Source of the DNA: Kwoniella botswanensis
Taxonomy: Eukaryota; Basidiomycota; Tremellomycetes; Tremellales; Cryptococcaceae
Direction of reading: 5' to 3'
Assembly (NCBI RefSeq): GCF_036426115.1
Contig: NC_088599.1
Span: 9,942,001 to 10,006,000, forward strand
Length of the DNA stretch: 64,000 nt
The position numbers and the translations under genes were made by a program. Of this stretch, positions 1-11,876 are shown in pieces. Numbering within the stretch: the stretch's first letter is position 1; the number at the start of each line of letters is the position of its first letter. The notes beneath the pieces were generated by a model. That model worked only from the letters and a program-made list of their open reading frames with translations. It ran no database searches and was not told the DNA's origin.

Positions 1-553
1 GAGTCAAGTCCGAGATCAGAGGTGAATGAAGCTCCTGGTGTGAGCTATTATAGTAACATTCGATGGTGATGTGATTTGTTCAGGTTAGGTGAAAGGGAAT
101 TTGTCAAAAGATAAGTAGATTGTTGATGTCGATGATATGATATGATATCGGTAGCGATGGGGTGTCATAGGATGATGACGAGCGATGTGTGTACAAGCAA
201 ATTGTTGTGATAGAAATGATATTGATATTGATAGTTTATTGATCGTTCAATACGAGAATCCAAGTGGGTTCGATAGTAAAGGAAGTTACGATAAAAGCTC
301 AAACCAATCAGCATCCACCTATTCCACCTTTCTTCATCTTCAAACGTACCTTGGTAGAATCAACTTTTTCGAAACTCTTCAATACGTCCAACACCCTCGA
401 AGTGATATCATCTTTACTTAATCCAGCGGCGGCAGCATAACTTCTATATTGGAATACCACCTTTTGAGGCTTGATAGCTGAGACGGCGGTAGCTCGGAGG
501 GTGAGTCGGAGGGAGGGGAGGGCGGATCGGAGGAGGGGGATGGTCCTGTACAT
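1..553 (-). CDS. ACP1: Mitochondrial acyl carrier protein, partial (5' part; runs off left edge)
   Basis: Carrier of acyl chains on a phosphopantetheine arm in mitochondrial type II fatty acid synthesis; in many eukaryotes also a complex I and iron-sulfur assembly partner. Exon 1 (553..350) codes an Arg/Ala-rich mitochondrial leader (starting MYRTIPLLRS) followed by the carrier-domain helix LSKDDITSRVLDVLKSFEKV and ends in AAG before a GTACGT donor. Exon 2 begins at 44 after an AATAG acceptor and reads LTPGASFTSDLGLDS. The last two bases in the window (TC) must encode the serine of the DSL site that is phosphopantetheinylated. The first Met at 553 was chosen because it opens a typical presequence; a longer open frame reaches 673 but looks like leader. 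Identity is firm from the motif; the C-terminal half is outside the window. Confidence 0.93.
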
Positions 554-1003
554 GTTGGATGATATTTGAGTTGGTATCCGGGAAAATGTGTGTGTATAGG
601 ATGATATATTGATAGTCTCGTGTTGTCTCTGTCGATGATAATTGGATCGATTCCGATATATCGAGGAATTCACTACTATGTGACTATGCGCTATGCACTA
701 CTATGCACTATGCGAATCATGGTGAATGAGCAAGTGAGAGATGATGGAGGTCGGGTAATCCCGTTATCACCGATCATACCATCCTGTGTGGCACCGATTT
801 TACGTAGAGGGGAGAGATGAATTAATTATCGTGATATTCGTGATATTTCTGACTTCTGCGATTTAACGGCAAATCCACCTTATATCCAAGCGTTATACAT
901 AATTCACAAGACAGATCAATCTTAGCTCGAACATCGCTACTGCAATAGAACCCACCTTCTTTCTGCTGGGATCCGAAACAAGCGTCAAAGAAATCATAAC
1001 ACA
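554..1003. promoter_or_regulatory. Divergent intergenic region, ACP1 / bL17m
   Basis: Shared upstream DNA of two genes for mitochondrial proteins read in opposite directions. It holds a short imperfect repeat of CTATGCA-type units near 685-715. I see no gene in it; antisense open frames here have no homology or splice support. Confidence 0.5.
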
Positions 1004-2639
1004 ATGAAACACGGTATAAATCAACGTAAACTGGGTAGGATGCCTGCTCATAGGATAGCCCTATTGAGGTGAGTTTACTTCCTTCAAGTATGAACGAGTG
1101 AACACGAGGTTGGAGACCTTTTACGGTCTCTCTGTGGGAGGAAGGCTATTGATGAATTACTTGAAATGATGTGATTCGAACTGATCTTTCAAATTGAACC
1201 GCAGAAATCTCGTATCTGCATTGCTACATCATGAAACTATCAAGACGACTTTGCCTAAAGCCAAGGAAGCTGCTAGGATGGCTGAGAAGGTGAGTCATAC
1301 ATACTAAATATGCGACATGATATCTCTCCTATCGCTATCGAGGTATGCTTCATACAGAGAATCTGGAATGATTATCGAACGATTTTAAAAGCTAATGGAT
1401 GTATTTCTCTCGTTTAGATCATCACATTAGGAAAGAAAGGTACCAATCCTTCTAGAAGTAAAGCCATGGCATATCTGATGGTAAGCTTTTCTCATTTCTC
1501 ATATACTCTACCTTCTTAATTCGAAATACAAATCTCAACAACACAGACCATTGTAATTGACGATTGCTTCCCTTCCAATAGCCCCCACATAACTCCCCTT
1601 CCCCTTCTCCAATCGCCTCCTCATCAACCCTATCCACCGATCCCGAACAATTCATCGCCCCCAAATCACTCTTACCCAAATTATTCGAAGAACTATCCCT
1701 ACGATACGCTGAACGTCCAGGAGGTTACACCCGAATACATAAATTCGGTAGACGACAGGGTGACAATGCCCCTCATGCTATCGTCACGCTCGTCGATGGA
1801 CCGAGAGATCTGCAATTCGAGATGTTAGCTAGAGAAGTGGGTAAATCGTCTTTGGATCTCTTAGAAAGGAAGGGTGGGAAATTAGATGAGATTGATGAAG
1901 GTTGGGAAGGACTTGGGGAGAAGACGAGATTGAAAGTTGAGAAAGTGTTGAAGTATAAGAGTGAAGATGAGAAGAGGGAATTCAAGTTGAAAGCTAAGGA
2001 GTTTGCTGTGAGTGATTGGTTTATTTGTTGTATTTCGTTTTCCTGTGTTGGATGCAGGTGCTATCTAGGGAGGGATATGGGTATGACTAGTACCGTTTAT
2101 CTGAAGCTGGCAAGAGAAGGGAAGACAAGAGCAGGAAAGGAACATTACTATACACATCTGTCTTCCTAAGGAATTGTATGCCGAATGGGACGATGGTATA
2201 ACAAAGTGTTTCGAGTTAGAGCTCAGACTGACTATGTCGTTTTGTTCTAGGACTACATCCAAGCTGAAGAAGCTGCCTATGGTGGAGTACGATCACCGAA
2301 AGCATCCCCTGACGCACCCGCATTCAGAAAACCAGGGTGAGTACCTGTCTACATTTACTATCACCAATTGATTCATGATTGTTTGTTGTTCGTGGTTTTA
2401 TACGTAATGAGTTGAGCTGATTTTTCCAATTGCAATAATGTAGTATGAACGTCCCCAAATCTGGTCGATTGTTACATGCCGGAGAGAGATTATCAGGTGT
2501 ATCAACACATACTACTGGGTTAGGATTGGCCAGAGGAGCATTAGCGAGGACACCAAGAGGTAAATCCCATGTGGATAAATCACCTAGGTTCTGGGGTCAG
2601 GCTAGGTTACCTGAGGGAGTTGTTGCTGAGGTGTTGTAG
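1004..2639 (+). CDS. MRPL8: Mitochondrial large-subunit ribosomal protein bL17m
   Basis: Structural protein of the mitochondrial 54S ribosomal subunit, near the peptide exit tunnel. Six exons: 1004..1068, 1205..1289, 1418..1480, 1582..2007, 2251..2336, 2444..2639, joining in phase to 306 residues. The N-terminus [17 protein letters not shown] is the family hallmark (bacterial L17 starts MRHR..GRKLGR..AHR), followed by [20 protein letters not shown] and, in exon 4, the [18 protein letters not shown] block. Bacterial L17 is about 125 residues; the extra length is a fungal-type C-terminal extension with a basic end. The start is the first ATG and there is no cleavable leader, as in other fungal bL17m. 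Exon 3-4 joins across a run rich in Pro/Ser that may be a variable insert. Confidence 0.93.
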
Positions 2640-3236
2640 AGGGGTTGTGTGGTATGCATACAGTGCAAACAATATGAAATGGATGAGAGAACGGGTTTTT
2701 GCATCAGAACTTCGGAGCATCAGAGCAAGATCTTGTCAGTCAATTGCAGCACTATACTGTAGTGAAACGATCGGATCGGGTTGAGTTGACTGAATCTGGT
2801 ATAGGGTAAGTTGAGGCGAGCGAGGAGAGTGCGAATCAGGTACTAATCGGTGTCAGTCAGCGATTACTGAAAAGGGAAATAAAGGGGAGATGTTCAGGGT
2901 CTAAACTGGCGTGTCTCGGTTTGTGCTTGGCTCTGTTTAGAGTATATCTCTGTTCGTGTTGAGTGAAAGAGTAGAGTGAAAATTGATCTCAAAGCTGATA
3001 CCTCATGTTATACACCATCTTATAGCTTGCTTCTTATTCTTCACCAAATCATACAGTATACACATACACCACATTCACTGACTCATCACTCTCACTTGCT
3101 TTCATCAAACTCATCAAACGTAACGTGTCAACGAACATCGACCATCCTTAGATACAAGCGGAAATATAGTCAGACACGCGATTCCATCGTATACCTTTCA
3201 ATCAAATCAAAGTAGCAAACGAAAAAACGATAAACG
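2640..3236. promoter_or_regulatory. Intergenic: bL17m 3' end and SUR7-like promoter/leader
   Basis: About 600 bases. The second half (about 3050-3230) is CA/CT-rich, as expected of a fungal transcribed leader just before the ATG at 3237. No gene seen. Confidence 0.45.
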
Positions 3237-4516
3237 ATGCGAGGCGAACATTGTATAGCAGGAGCTACCATCCTATCCGCCGTGGCTATCATCTTGTTGA
3301 TATTCGCGCATATAGGTCAAGTAGGATCGGGAGCTTTGGTTAATGGTATTCATTTCATGGAAGTCAACGTTGCAGCGTGAGTTGGAAGGTATATCATTCA
3401 CTGGATAGGCAAAATACTGACAATAACTATTGTCCACTCCACGATTCTCTCTTCGCTTTATTGATATATCTCACTCAGCTACGGAAATGGATATCAAGGA
3501 GCGAACAACAAATCTGCATCTGGATTGTACGATTCAAAGAATGATGCGTTGGGTTCTGGTAAAGGTTTGAGACAATACTACAGATATGGTATTTACAGTG
3601 AGTCTGTCCACCAACAACTTCTACCGCATATAACTTATCATCTTCCTCTTCTCTTGTCGTTCATGTTACCTCTGACTAATACTTTTATATCTTGGATCCT
3701 TTCAGATGCCTGTGCATACCAAAAAGACGGATCTGGAATCTGCAATTCCTCGACATTCGCCTACCCTGCTGAACCACTCAGTCAAATCTTGGCTGATACT
3801 CCAGATAAATTCACCACTGAGACGAGAAATGTCATCAAGAACATTGATCCTGAACCTACGTTTGGTCAAGATGGTTATAATCATGCGATGACCAGAGGTG
3901 GAAGTGCACTCATCTTTGTGAGTGCCATGTTCATTGCGAATCGATCATGTAAAAGAGAAAAAAGGATACTATCATTTCCTTTCCGATAATCGGATTCTTG
4001 AGGATTACACGTTTTATATAGTGAGCTGTGACTGACTTTGATTTTTGCTATACGTATAGATCGGATCAGTTCTCGCTGCATTAGCTTTGATCTTCGGTAT
4101 TATCAAAGTTCGAATTTCGTTCTTGGCTGCTGCTATCTGTTCAGGTGTCGGTGCATTCTTATTGATGATGTGAGTGTTGAATCATCGTAATCATCATGTC
4201 ATGTGAAGGGGATACTGATAGTTGTATTTCCTTGCGGCATAGTGGTGCGGCACTCTGGACAGCTGTAATTGCCAAAGACAATTTCGTAAATACCGTTAAA
4301 GTGAGGAGTGGTGCTTCGCTAGGTATCAACGTTTACGCTGGACCTTCCTTGTGTGAGTGAACGTTTTGCTACGTTGTGGTATGGTCTACCTAGAGGTACT
4401 GACTCTAACTGATATCCTTTCATGCCACTCTCTTAGACTTGACATGGGTAGCTTTCGCACTGGTCACTCTTTCCTGTGCTCCGTACGTCATCGCATGCTG
4501 TACTTATAGAAAGTAG
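3237..4516 (+). CDS. SUR7/PalI-family four-pass plasma membrane protein
   Basis: Likely a plasma-membrane protein of the SUR7/PalI group, linked in fungi to eisosomes, wall integrity and pH signalling. Six exons (3237..3376, 3479..3597, 3706..3917, 4060..4169, 4243..4352, 4437..4516) give 256 residues. What is visible: a first membrane span near residues 6-26, a long extracellular loop of about 120 residues with cysteines (NACAYQKDGSGICN), then three spans near 152-172, 178-204 and 230-252, and a short cytosolic tail ending CCTYRK. This one-long-loop, four-span plan and the length fit SUR7/PalI; the G-x-C motif region in the loop is also family-like. The exact subfamily is not resolved. Phase is kept at every junction. 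Confidence 0.8.
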
Positions 4517-4924
4517 ATCTGCCATTCGACAGAATAAGATCCTGGGAACAGGCGGAAGGAAGAAATAGGTTTAGATGATATGGTCTGAGGTGGTTTGGTC
4601 TATCTTTCTACTCTTCTCCGCTCCTGAACATTAACTGTGTATATATTTCTGTGAAATATACTTTCTTTCTCTCTTTTTTGGACTTTTCAATTTATCTATG
4701 TGTATATATCTTATCTTATTTTACCTATCTTCACCTATTTAATCTTATATGTCTATATGACAGTACACCGCAATACACCATGAATCTTTTTACCCCGAGT
4801 TCACATCCGGTATCAGTATTTTCGATCACATCTCAGAATCACTTGTCAGAATCACTTGGCAGTATGATGATTCTCTGATGAATAATTATCAATTTACATA
4901 CACAAACCCAAGAAGGGTGATCAT
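4517..4924. other. Convergent intergenic region
   Basis: Space between the stops of the SUR7-like gene and UMP1. T-rich (notably 4660-4690) with AATAAA-like and TATATAT tracts, consistent with overlapping 3' untranslated regions. No gene seen. Confidence 0.4.
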
Positions 4925-5784
4925 CTATATACCTCTACTTCTCTCCATCACACCATTAACGTCCAAGACCTCGTTCAACGAATTGGAACCGCCCATGAAA
5001 TCACCTGCATCGAGCGTCTCATCTTGACCTTGTAATACTTCCAAAGCAAGGTTGGAAGAACCTCCGAGTGGGACACCGGTGGTGGTTGAGTTTTCGAGAA
5101 GGGGGTTGTGGAGGTTCTATAAGTGGGTTTAAGTGACTTAGCATATATAGCGGAAACATGATGAATTGAAGTAATCAAATAGGAATGAATAGATTTCTTG
5201 TGGGGACATATGTGTATGCGTATCTCCTTGAGATTTGTAAGGCTCAACGCAAAATCACAACTCACCTCTGAAACTATCTTCATCTCCATTGCTTTCCTCA
5301 AGGGAACAGCGAGACCGAATGTGTTTCTTTGCATATTCTGTTCTAATTGATTTTGAGTTTGTTGCCACTACATTGAGCGTGATTTAGCTATCAGTCCTTG
5401 CCCTTTCGCATGACACTGGAATGCCTACGACTGGCAGAAAGGCTATTACTTTGTGAAAGCTGACTCACCTTCTCTAATCTAGTTTGTAAAGGATGGACAT
5501 TCCCTGCTGTTACACCTTGGGCTGCTGATTTGAGTCCATGTCGGAATGTATCGTGAGTCCCTGATATAGGATGGGAAGTTGACTATGGATGGTATAATGG
5601 TTAGTTAGTTGAACATCTTGTTACTTTGTACCCATATCAACTCACTTGGGATGAAACCACATGAGCCTCGGAGGATGATTGAGCGGTGGGAGGAACGAGA
5701 CGAAGAGACTGTCAAGGAAGTGCATGTCAGCGAGCTACCTTGTATAGATGCGTACAGCTAATCATCGAGATCGTAGCTCACCAT
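4925..5784 (-). CDS. UMP1: Proteasome maturation factor UMP1 (POMP)
   Basis: Chaperone of 20S proteasome assembly; binds half-proteasomes and is the first substrate degraded after dimerisation. Exons on the minus strand: 5784..5782 (the ATG alone), 5708..5646, 5582..5469, 5367..5266, 5116..4925, giving 157 residues, normal for the family. Exon 3 encodes the HDTFRHGLKSAAQGV region; exon 4 gives the family signature RNTFGLAVPLRKAMEMKI; exon 5 gives HNPLLENSTTTGVPLGGSSN and a tail matching POMP (ALEVLQGQDETLDAGDFMGG). The start is inferred: the ATG at 5784 is followed immediately by a GTGAGC donor, and no in-frame ATG lies within exon 2, so the first intron begins right after the start codon. 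Confidence 0.93.
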
Positions 5785-7434
5785 TGTGGAGTGCTTGTTG
5801 TATGAATATGTATGAGTGATGATAGATGTAGAGCAGTCACAGTAATCTATCCTATCTCAACGAGGACGTTGATGTGGAGGAAGTGCTTAGTGCTGGGTGC
5901 ATCATCGACGCGTGTTTCCAATTGCCACTTGCGGCGATTCACGGGGATATACCCCCATGGTGAAGGTGGTCTGACTAAGTCACCCAGTCACTCACCACTC
6001 ACCACGATGCACGATGCATGCAACGGACAGAGGGGGCGTAGCATTTCAACAGTCAGTCCTTCATCATCAATCATACATCACTCATCATTCACAACTACCA
6101 TTCCTTACTCTTACTCATATTCATCCCTCTTACGTCTTATCTCAGGTGAGTACATCCATCCTCAATCCCTCTATCACAAAGAAAAGTTATATAAGAATAG
6201 AGGACAAAGAAAGGATTTGCCTATTCCCAAGGAACTTTGATCATCCAACCCTATGAATGGTGGTTGAACTAAAGAAACACGTTACAACCAAGACAAAACG
6301 CTGACTCTCCCTTCTTTCCTTGCATCCTTTTCTTTACAAATACATCAACTTACATCCCTTCACCAACACTTCACCTTTCTCATCTCTTGACTCCATCATA
6401 CCAACGCTCTCCATCCTTTCTTGTCCTTCGACTAATACATCACTCAACCTCAACTTATATATACGCTCTTACCGGATATCGATACCGACATCTCAAATCG
6501 ACCTGGTCAAACTCCTTTGTCGCGCCCTTACCTCTTGTTCAATACTACTATTCTAATCAAAATAGATTATCAGTCCAACTGAGAGAGAGACACGCGTTCT
6601 TCAAGCTTTAGAATAGATTGATCTCAGATTCCAACTAAGGGAGATATATCGAGGAAGAAGCATTCTTAGTTCAACCTTCAAATTTAATACAGAGGAGAAT
6701 ACATTTTCAGGTTAGTCATCCTACTCTTCTCTTCTTTTCCTGCCCTGGTCAGACATAGCCGGTAGAAGCCACCTTGTCGTGTGTGTTCATAACCATCATT
6801 TCCCTCTCAATCCCTTTCTAACCCGTTTCGTTCGGTCATGGCGTACTTGACGTGCTTGACATGCTTCTTACGCATGTATGCGAGAAGTCGACTCGAGTCC
6901 ATACTTTGCATGCACCAAGCGTCGGTATGACGGGACTGGCATGGTTGTATAGTGTCGTTACATATAAAAAAGGATTGTATCGCTGACAGTTTTATCTTTT
7001 CCCCTTTCTTCCATTGATACTCTCTACCTCGTAAACTCATCACAATACGACATCGTACCAACCTTTGTTCTTCACCTTCAACTCGTCATACATTTCTAAT
7101 TCGACTTCCACACGGATCATCCTTTCGAATCGATTGCATCGCCTCTTCCTGATTTCTCATTCCGATTGCCCCACCACAATCGTATATAATCGACTCATCC
7201 AACCTGTCGTCCCACAACGTGCAAAATTTAACTCCATCCTTCTGGGATCTGATCAATCGTCTCTCATATATCCTCGACGCTATTGATAAAATCATTGACA
7301 ACAACTCGCACCCATCTACACCATCTACGAAAAACGACAAAATCCCACGTCAAACTTCACAAAACCCCGCACGTACCTCACGTCGCGCTGAACAAAACCC
7401 TTATCCAAAACCTGAACCCACACCTGGACCCGAA
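5785..7434. promoter_or_regulatory. Long divergent region and transcribed leader of casein kinase I
   Basis: 1.65 kb between UMP1 and the kinase start. From about 6050 onward it is strongly CT-rich (runs of TCATCC, CTTC), typical of fungal leaders. It has intron-like signals: a CTCAG/GTGAGT junction at 6146 and a TTTTCAG at about 6703-6709, plus several short upstream ATG frames. No convincing protein gene was found. Confidence 0.45.
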
Positions 7435-8766
7435 ATGGCGTACGGTGCACCCCCTCCACAAAACAGGATGACTTCTATGGATCTTAGAGTCGGTGGGAAG
7501 TACAGGATCGGAAAGAAGATTGGTAGTGGTTCTTTCGGTGAGTCTGCATATCCATTCTTGTTGATATCCATAACATGCACTGACTCGTTCATTTAGGTGA
7601 TATCTATCTCGGTGTGAACATCGTTTCCGGAGAGGAAGTCGCCATCAAGCTCGAATCCGTCAAAGCTAAACACCCTCAACTCGAGTATGAATCCAAAGTC
7701 TACAAGACTCTTGCTGGTGGTGTCGGTGTTCCATTCGTAAGATGGTACGGTACCGAGTGTGACTACAACGCGATGGTTTTGGACTTACTGTAAGTCCGAC
7801 TAGCTTTGAGCATCATCATCCACAACGCTAACGTGTACGTTATAGTGGTCCATCCCTCGAAGACCTGTTCAACTTCTGTAACCGAAAGTTCTCTCTCAAG
7901 ACCGTCCTTCTACTTGCCGATCAACTCATCTCCCGAGTCGAATACATCCATTCGCGAAACTTCATTCACAGAGATATCAAACCTGACAACTTCTTGATGG
8001 GTATTGGTAAACGAGGTAACCAAGTCAACGTGATTGATTTTGGTTTAGCTAAGAAATACCGAGACCCCAAAACCCACCTCCACATTCCTTACAGGGAGAA
8101 CAAGAACTTGACTGGTACTGCCCGATACACCTCTATCAACACTCATTTGGGTGTGGAGCAATCTAGAAGAGATGATTTGGAATCGTTAGGTTACGTTCTT
8201 ATGGTAAGTTGCCGCAATCCCTTGAAAACAAGGCTGCCAACTGACTACGTATTTAGTACTTCCTCCGAGGTCAACTTCCTTGGCAAGGTCTCAAGGCCGC
8301 TACCAAGAAGCAAAAGTACGACCGAATCATGGAGAAGAGTGAGTATTGTCATTTGTAATTTACAGCTTGAGACATTGAGCTGATATTCTCGATTTTTTTC
8401 TCAGAGATGACTACTCCTACCGAAGTACTCTGTCGAGGATTCCCTAATGAATTCGCCATCTACCTCAATTACTGTCGAAGTCTCCGATTTGATGATAAAC
8501 CAGATTACTCTTACCTCCGAAAATTGTTCCGAGACTTGTTCGTCAGAGAAGGTTTCCAATACGATTACGTGTTCGACTGGTCCGTTCAACCTTCCAAAGT
8601 CCAACAGCAACAACAACAAGATGAAGCTCATTTAGCTGCTCAACAACAAGCGATGCAACAAAAGAGACGAGTCATGCCTGAGGAACAACTTGGTGTAAGT
8701 GGAGAGAACCAAAGGCAATTGAGGAGTCAGACTAGAAACAATGCGAGAGAACAAGGTGGTTGGTAA
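7435..8766 (+). CDS. Casein kinase I (HRR25 / delta-epsilon class)
   Basis: Ser/Thr kinase acting in DNA repair, trafficking, ribosome maturation and wall signalling. Five exons: 7435..7537, 7597..7789, 7846..8203, 8257..8338, 8405..8766; 365 residues. Visible: glycine loop [24 protein letters not shown] lysine, HRDIKPDNF catalytic loop, [10 protein letters not shown], and the CK1-specific [18 protein letters not shown] in place of the usual APE motif. The tail is Gln-rich (six Q in a row near residue 310) and ends QGGW. Three in-frame starts are possible (7435, 7468, 7477). The last, [12 protein letters not shown], matches the usual family start, so the first 14 residues may be leader. The frame is open for 72 codons more upstream. 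Likely the orthologue of Cryptococcus CCK1. Confidence 0.95.
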
Positions 8767-10013
8767 GACCATTTCGTACTCGAATTAGGAGGATGAATAA
8801 TCAGGGAAAGGTTAGAATGGGGATGGGGATTCAGCTCAACATGGTTCGGCTCGCCATGGGTCGCTTGGCAGTACCAAGATAAATGGGATGATCGATCGAT
8901 TGAACCAAGAGGCCACATCAATCGATAACCTAGCTCTCGTATATCGTCAATACTAGTAGAACAAAGCGACTATACCCCTTATCATCGAGCTATCGACCTC
9001 TTTCCTTATCATACAACTTCAGACTCTTGTTCAGACCATTATCACCGCGATACCAGGTCTCAACGTCCCACTTTGCTTCCTCCATCCATAGCCGGTTTAA
9101 CATATAATATACACCATTCAACACATCAGCGGCTATCCCTTCTCATTCGGTTTCGTGTCACAGTTTTACTTTCCATCATCAAAGTGATATTCGGTGCATC
9201 ACTCCACTTTACCCAATAACAATAACGATAACAACAACAACTATCATATGATCCTATATTTTGTGTATACAAACACACTCATTCCACCCTCATCCTTCTT
9301 CAATTACCAAGTTCAGTTCAACTCGAGCTTGATCAATCGTATATATCGCGACACCGAATCAGGTCATTGTCCCCGTACGTTCGTCTTCTACCGATATCTC
9401 CTCACTTCCACTAGCACTAGCACAAAGTGGAAATTGAATTTAGAGGGTGGAAGTTTGTCAAACGCGGGAGGGCGCCGTGAATCTTTTTTTTTTTCTTTTT
9501 TTTCTCTCTTTCAACATTTACAGAGCTTTACTTTACTCTTTTTACTGAATCCATCAGGTTGATTACCTTTATACGTCTATTTCTCTTCCTCTCACCGTCA
9601 TTGAGGGATTGGTAATAGCTTGGATGGATCAAATGGTATTCAATACAGTAAATGATGTTACACTTCCTCACTCTGACTCTCACAATATCAGTACCCCACT
9701 TAATTATTATTCTCTTCTTCACATATATGTAATATTTATCTTATTCTATCGTACTCCGTACTCTATCGTATCGTTCATCGTCCATCGTTCATGCAAATAA
9801 CATATAAAAATTGTACATACTGTAAATCACGATCACGATCTAGGAACTGGACTATCGTACAGGTAAGGTAGTAAGCAATGAGTATTCGCGCTTTGAGTAA
9901 TCTTTCAACACCAACACAAGGAATATAATCATCTACCACTATACTGGTATACTGGTGTACTCGTATACATACATGATGAGGCATACGATGAAATATAAAC
10001 TCTCCGATATAGT
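8767..10013. other. Convergent intergenic region with (CAA)n-like stretch and long T tract
   Basis: 1.25 kb between two gene ends. It holds an AAC/CAA-rich stretch at about 9207-9240 and, at about 9484-9510, T tracts directly after a GC-rich segment (GGGAGGGCGCCGTG). Most is probably long 3' untranslated sequence. No coding gene is supported; open frames here lack codon bias and splice signals. Confidence 0.4.
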
Positions 10014-11287
10014 TTATTGCATTATAGATAATAACCTCTCTGCTCTTTCTTTTTGTAAGTCTTCTTTGATTTGCTCAGACTGGGCTTTCTCAGAATCAGG
10101 TAAAGGTAAAACAACTTGTTCAGCTTGTTCGGTATCTTTCTTTTCCTGTTCTTGTGTCGTTTCTTCATCTTCCTTGACTTGCCCTTCACCCTCAGCTTCT
10201 GCCGTGGTAGCAGTAGCAGGAGCAGCAGGGGGATTGATAATTTTGTTGGCTGATTCGATCAAATTCTAATTTAGGTCAAAGGTCAACTGTCAATTGACAA
10301 TTCCCTTTTCTCAGGAGGTATGGTATCTAGGTATGGTGAGTGGACTTACGGTTTTTGATAGACCTTGAATCGTTTTCAAGTAATTGAGAACCAGTTCAAC
10401 GTATTTATCGGGTATCTGAACGGATCATAATCCACACAAACATCACATATCAGTAAACCTCTCTTTCGAACTATGGATTATCTGTGAGAAATGATCAACG
10501 ACATATGTCGGTGACTCACCTCTTCGGAAGAGAAGAAATTTCTGATTAACCAATTCTGTTTGGCTTTACTGAACTTCCATTTTACCCCGTCCGTTTCTCC
10601 TTCTACATCAGGTTGACGTGAGATCGAATACAGGTGGGCATAATAGATATCTAAATTAGGAGGAATCAATCAAATATGATCTCAAGTCAACGACATATGA
10701 CTAACTCTCATCATGATATTATGTTACTCACTCTTCTTAGCTTGGTCAGATAAGAATCCATCTTCAAAAATTCCCTTGGCACCTCCCTCATCCTCACCAC
10801 TCTTGGCATGATTATTGCTGTTGTTCTCCGCTGTCGTTTCAGCTTCTAAAGCTTTTTCTAGCTTTGTTTTCTTCTTCTTATCCTTCTTCTCCTTTTTCTC
10901 CTTCTTCGATTTCTTTTCGACTCTTTCACCATCACCATCTTTCTGCTGTCCCTCTATTTGGCTCGTTTCATCTACTTGTTCAACCTCGACTGATTGCTGC
11001 TCTGCCTTCGGCTCCTGCTCTACTTCATCTTTATCCCTCTTCCTCTTCTTATCCTTCTTCTCTTTCTTTTCACTTTTAGTGGGAGCTTCCTCCTGTACTT
11101 GCTTCTGCGCAAGCGTCTGAGCCTGAGCCTGAGCCTGAGCCTTTTCGAACTCCTCTTTGGCAACTCTCATCTTCTCCTCGGCTTTCTTCATTTTCTCTTC
11201 AGCTTTCTTCAATTTCTTTTCCAACTTCTCCAAGTCCTTCGACGACATCGAAGATGAGGTGTTTTCGTCGTTTGTCGATTTGCCCAT
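10014..11287 (-). CDS. WKF-domain nucleolar protein (C7orf50 / yeast Rbp95 type)
   Basis: Probable ribosome-biogenesis factor of the large subunit. Four exons on the minus strand: 11287..10732, 10650..10520, 10415..10350, 10265..10014; 334 residues. The first 185 residues are a Lys/Glu-rich coiled coil (repeats of KKAEEKMKKAEEKM and KKEKKEKKDKKKK), the likely nuclear or nucleolar signal. The WKF domain is at about 195-255: VKWKFSKAKQNWLIRNFF, then IPDKYVELVLNYLKTIQG. The tail is acidic and Gln/Glu-rich. The domain assignment comes from the Trp-Lys-Phe signature and its spacing; the role is inferred from human C7orf50 and yeast Rbp95. The antisense strand of exon 1 makes long Ser/Phe/Leu-rich frames that are shadows. 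Confidence 0.8.
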
Positions 11288-11876
11288 GATGTAAGGTACG
11301 TGTATCTGACTAGAGTGAATCGTATGTACAGTATATGAATTAGATACTGGTAATTGCTGTCAATCGATGGTGTTGAGTAAACCAAAATCTTTCGTGTTTC
11401 GAAAAATCAGCATCCAACCTGTGGGGACTCCATGTTAGGTGATTTGTAATGTGGATAGGAAACTCATTAGGATCTGTTTTGTAATCGCCTCTTAAACGTT
11501 CAATTAGACGCGGTATAAGTGTCAGTGCACCAAAACAAGGCAGATCATCAACTTCGAGTGAGTGCACGAGTCCAACACGTCGTTGTCGGCGTTGGTCTAT
11601 CGTTGATTTCGTGATTACTCATTACTTCCTTCTCACTGTATACATACATACACAACACAACTTCACAACAGGTATATCCACATATCCTGGTCTCAATATC
11701 GGACAGTCCACCTGAAGAGTACTTGTGCTGAGCACATAATCTGCTTTTATCAAACAAACAAGCAATTCGATCACTCTCTCGGCCGGACAGGAATTAGTAA
11801 TCATCAATCACCCCAGCAGAATCTTATCCTCCCAGCGTTCCTCCCTGATCACACCCGACACTCCAAATACTCCAAT
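11288..11876. promoter_or_regulatory. Divergent intergenic region, WKF gene / ARL1
   Basis: About 590 bases upstream of both genes. The last 100 bases before ARL1 are C/T/A-rich leader. Short minus-strand frames (11340-11810) have no support. Confidence 0.4.

Noticed and set aside
5812-6556. Several plus-strand frames of 78-142 codons before casein kinase I
   Set aside because: Low-complexity CT-rich leader, no domain, no conserved splice pattern; treated as leader.
9194-9562. 122-codon plus-strand frame with a hydrophobic end
   Set aside because: Made of AAC repeats and T tracts in a 3' region; no codon bias and no homology seen.
10815-11257. Plus-strand Ser/Phe/Leu-rich frames opposite the WKF gene
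   Set aside because: Shadow of the Lys/Glu-rich coiled coil (AAG/GAG codons) on the minus strand.
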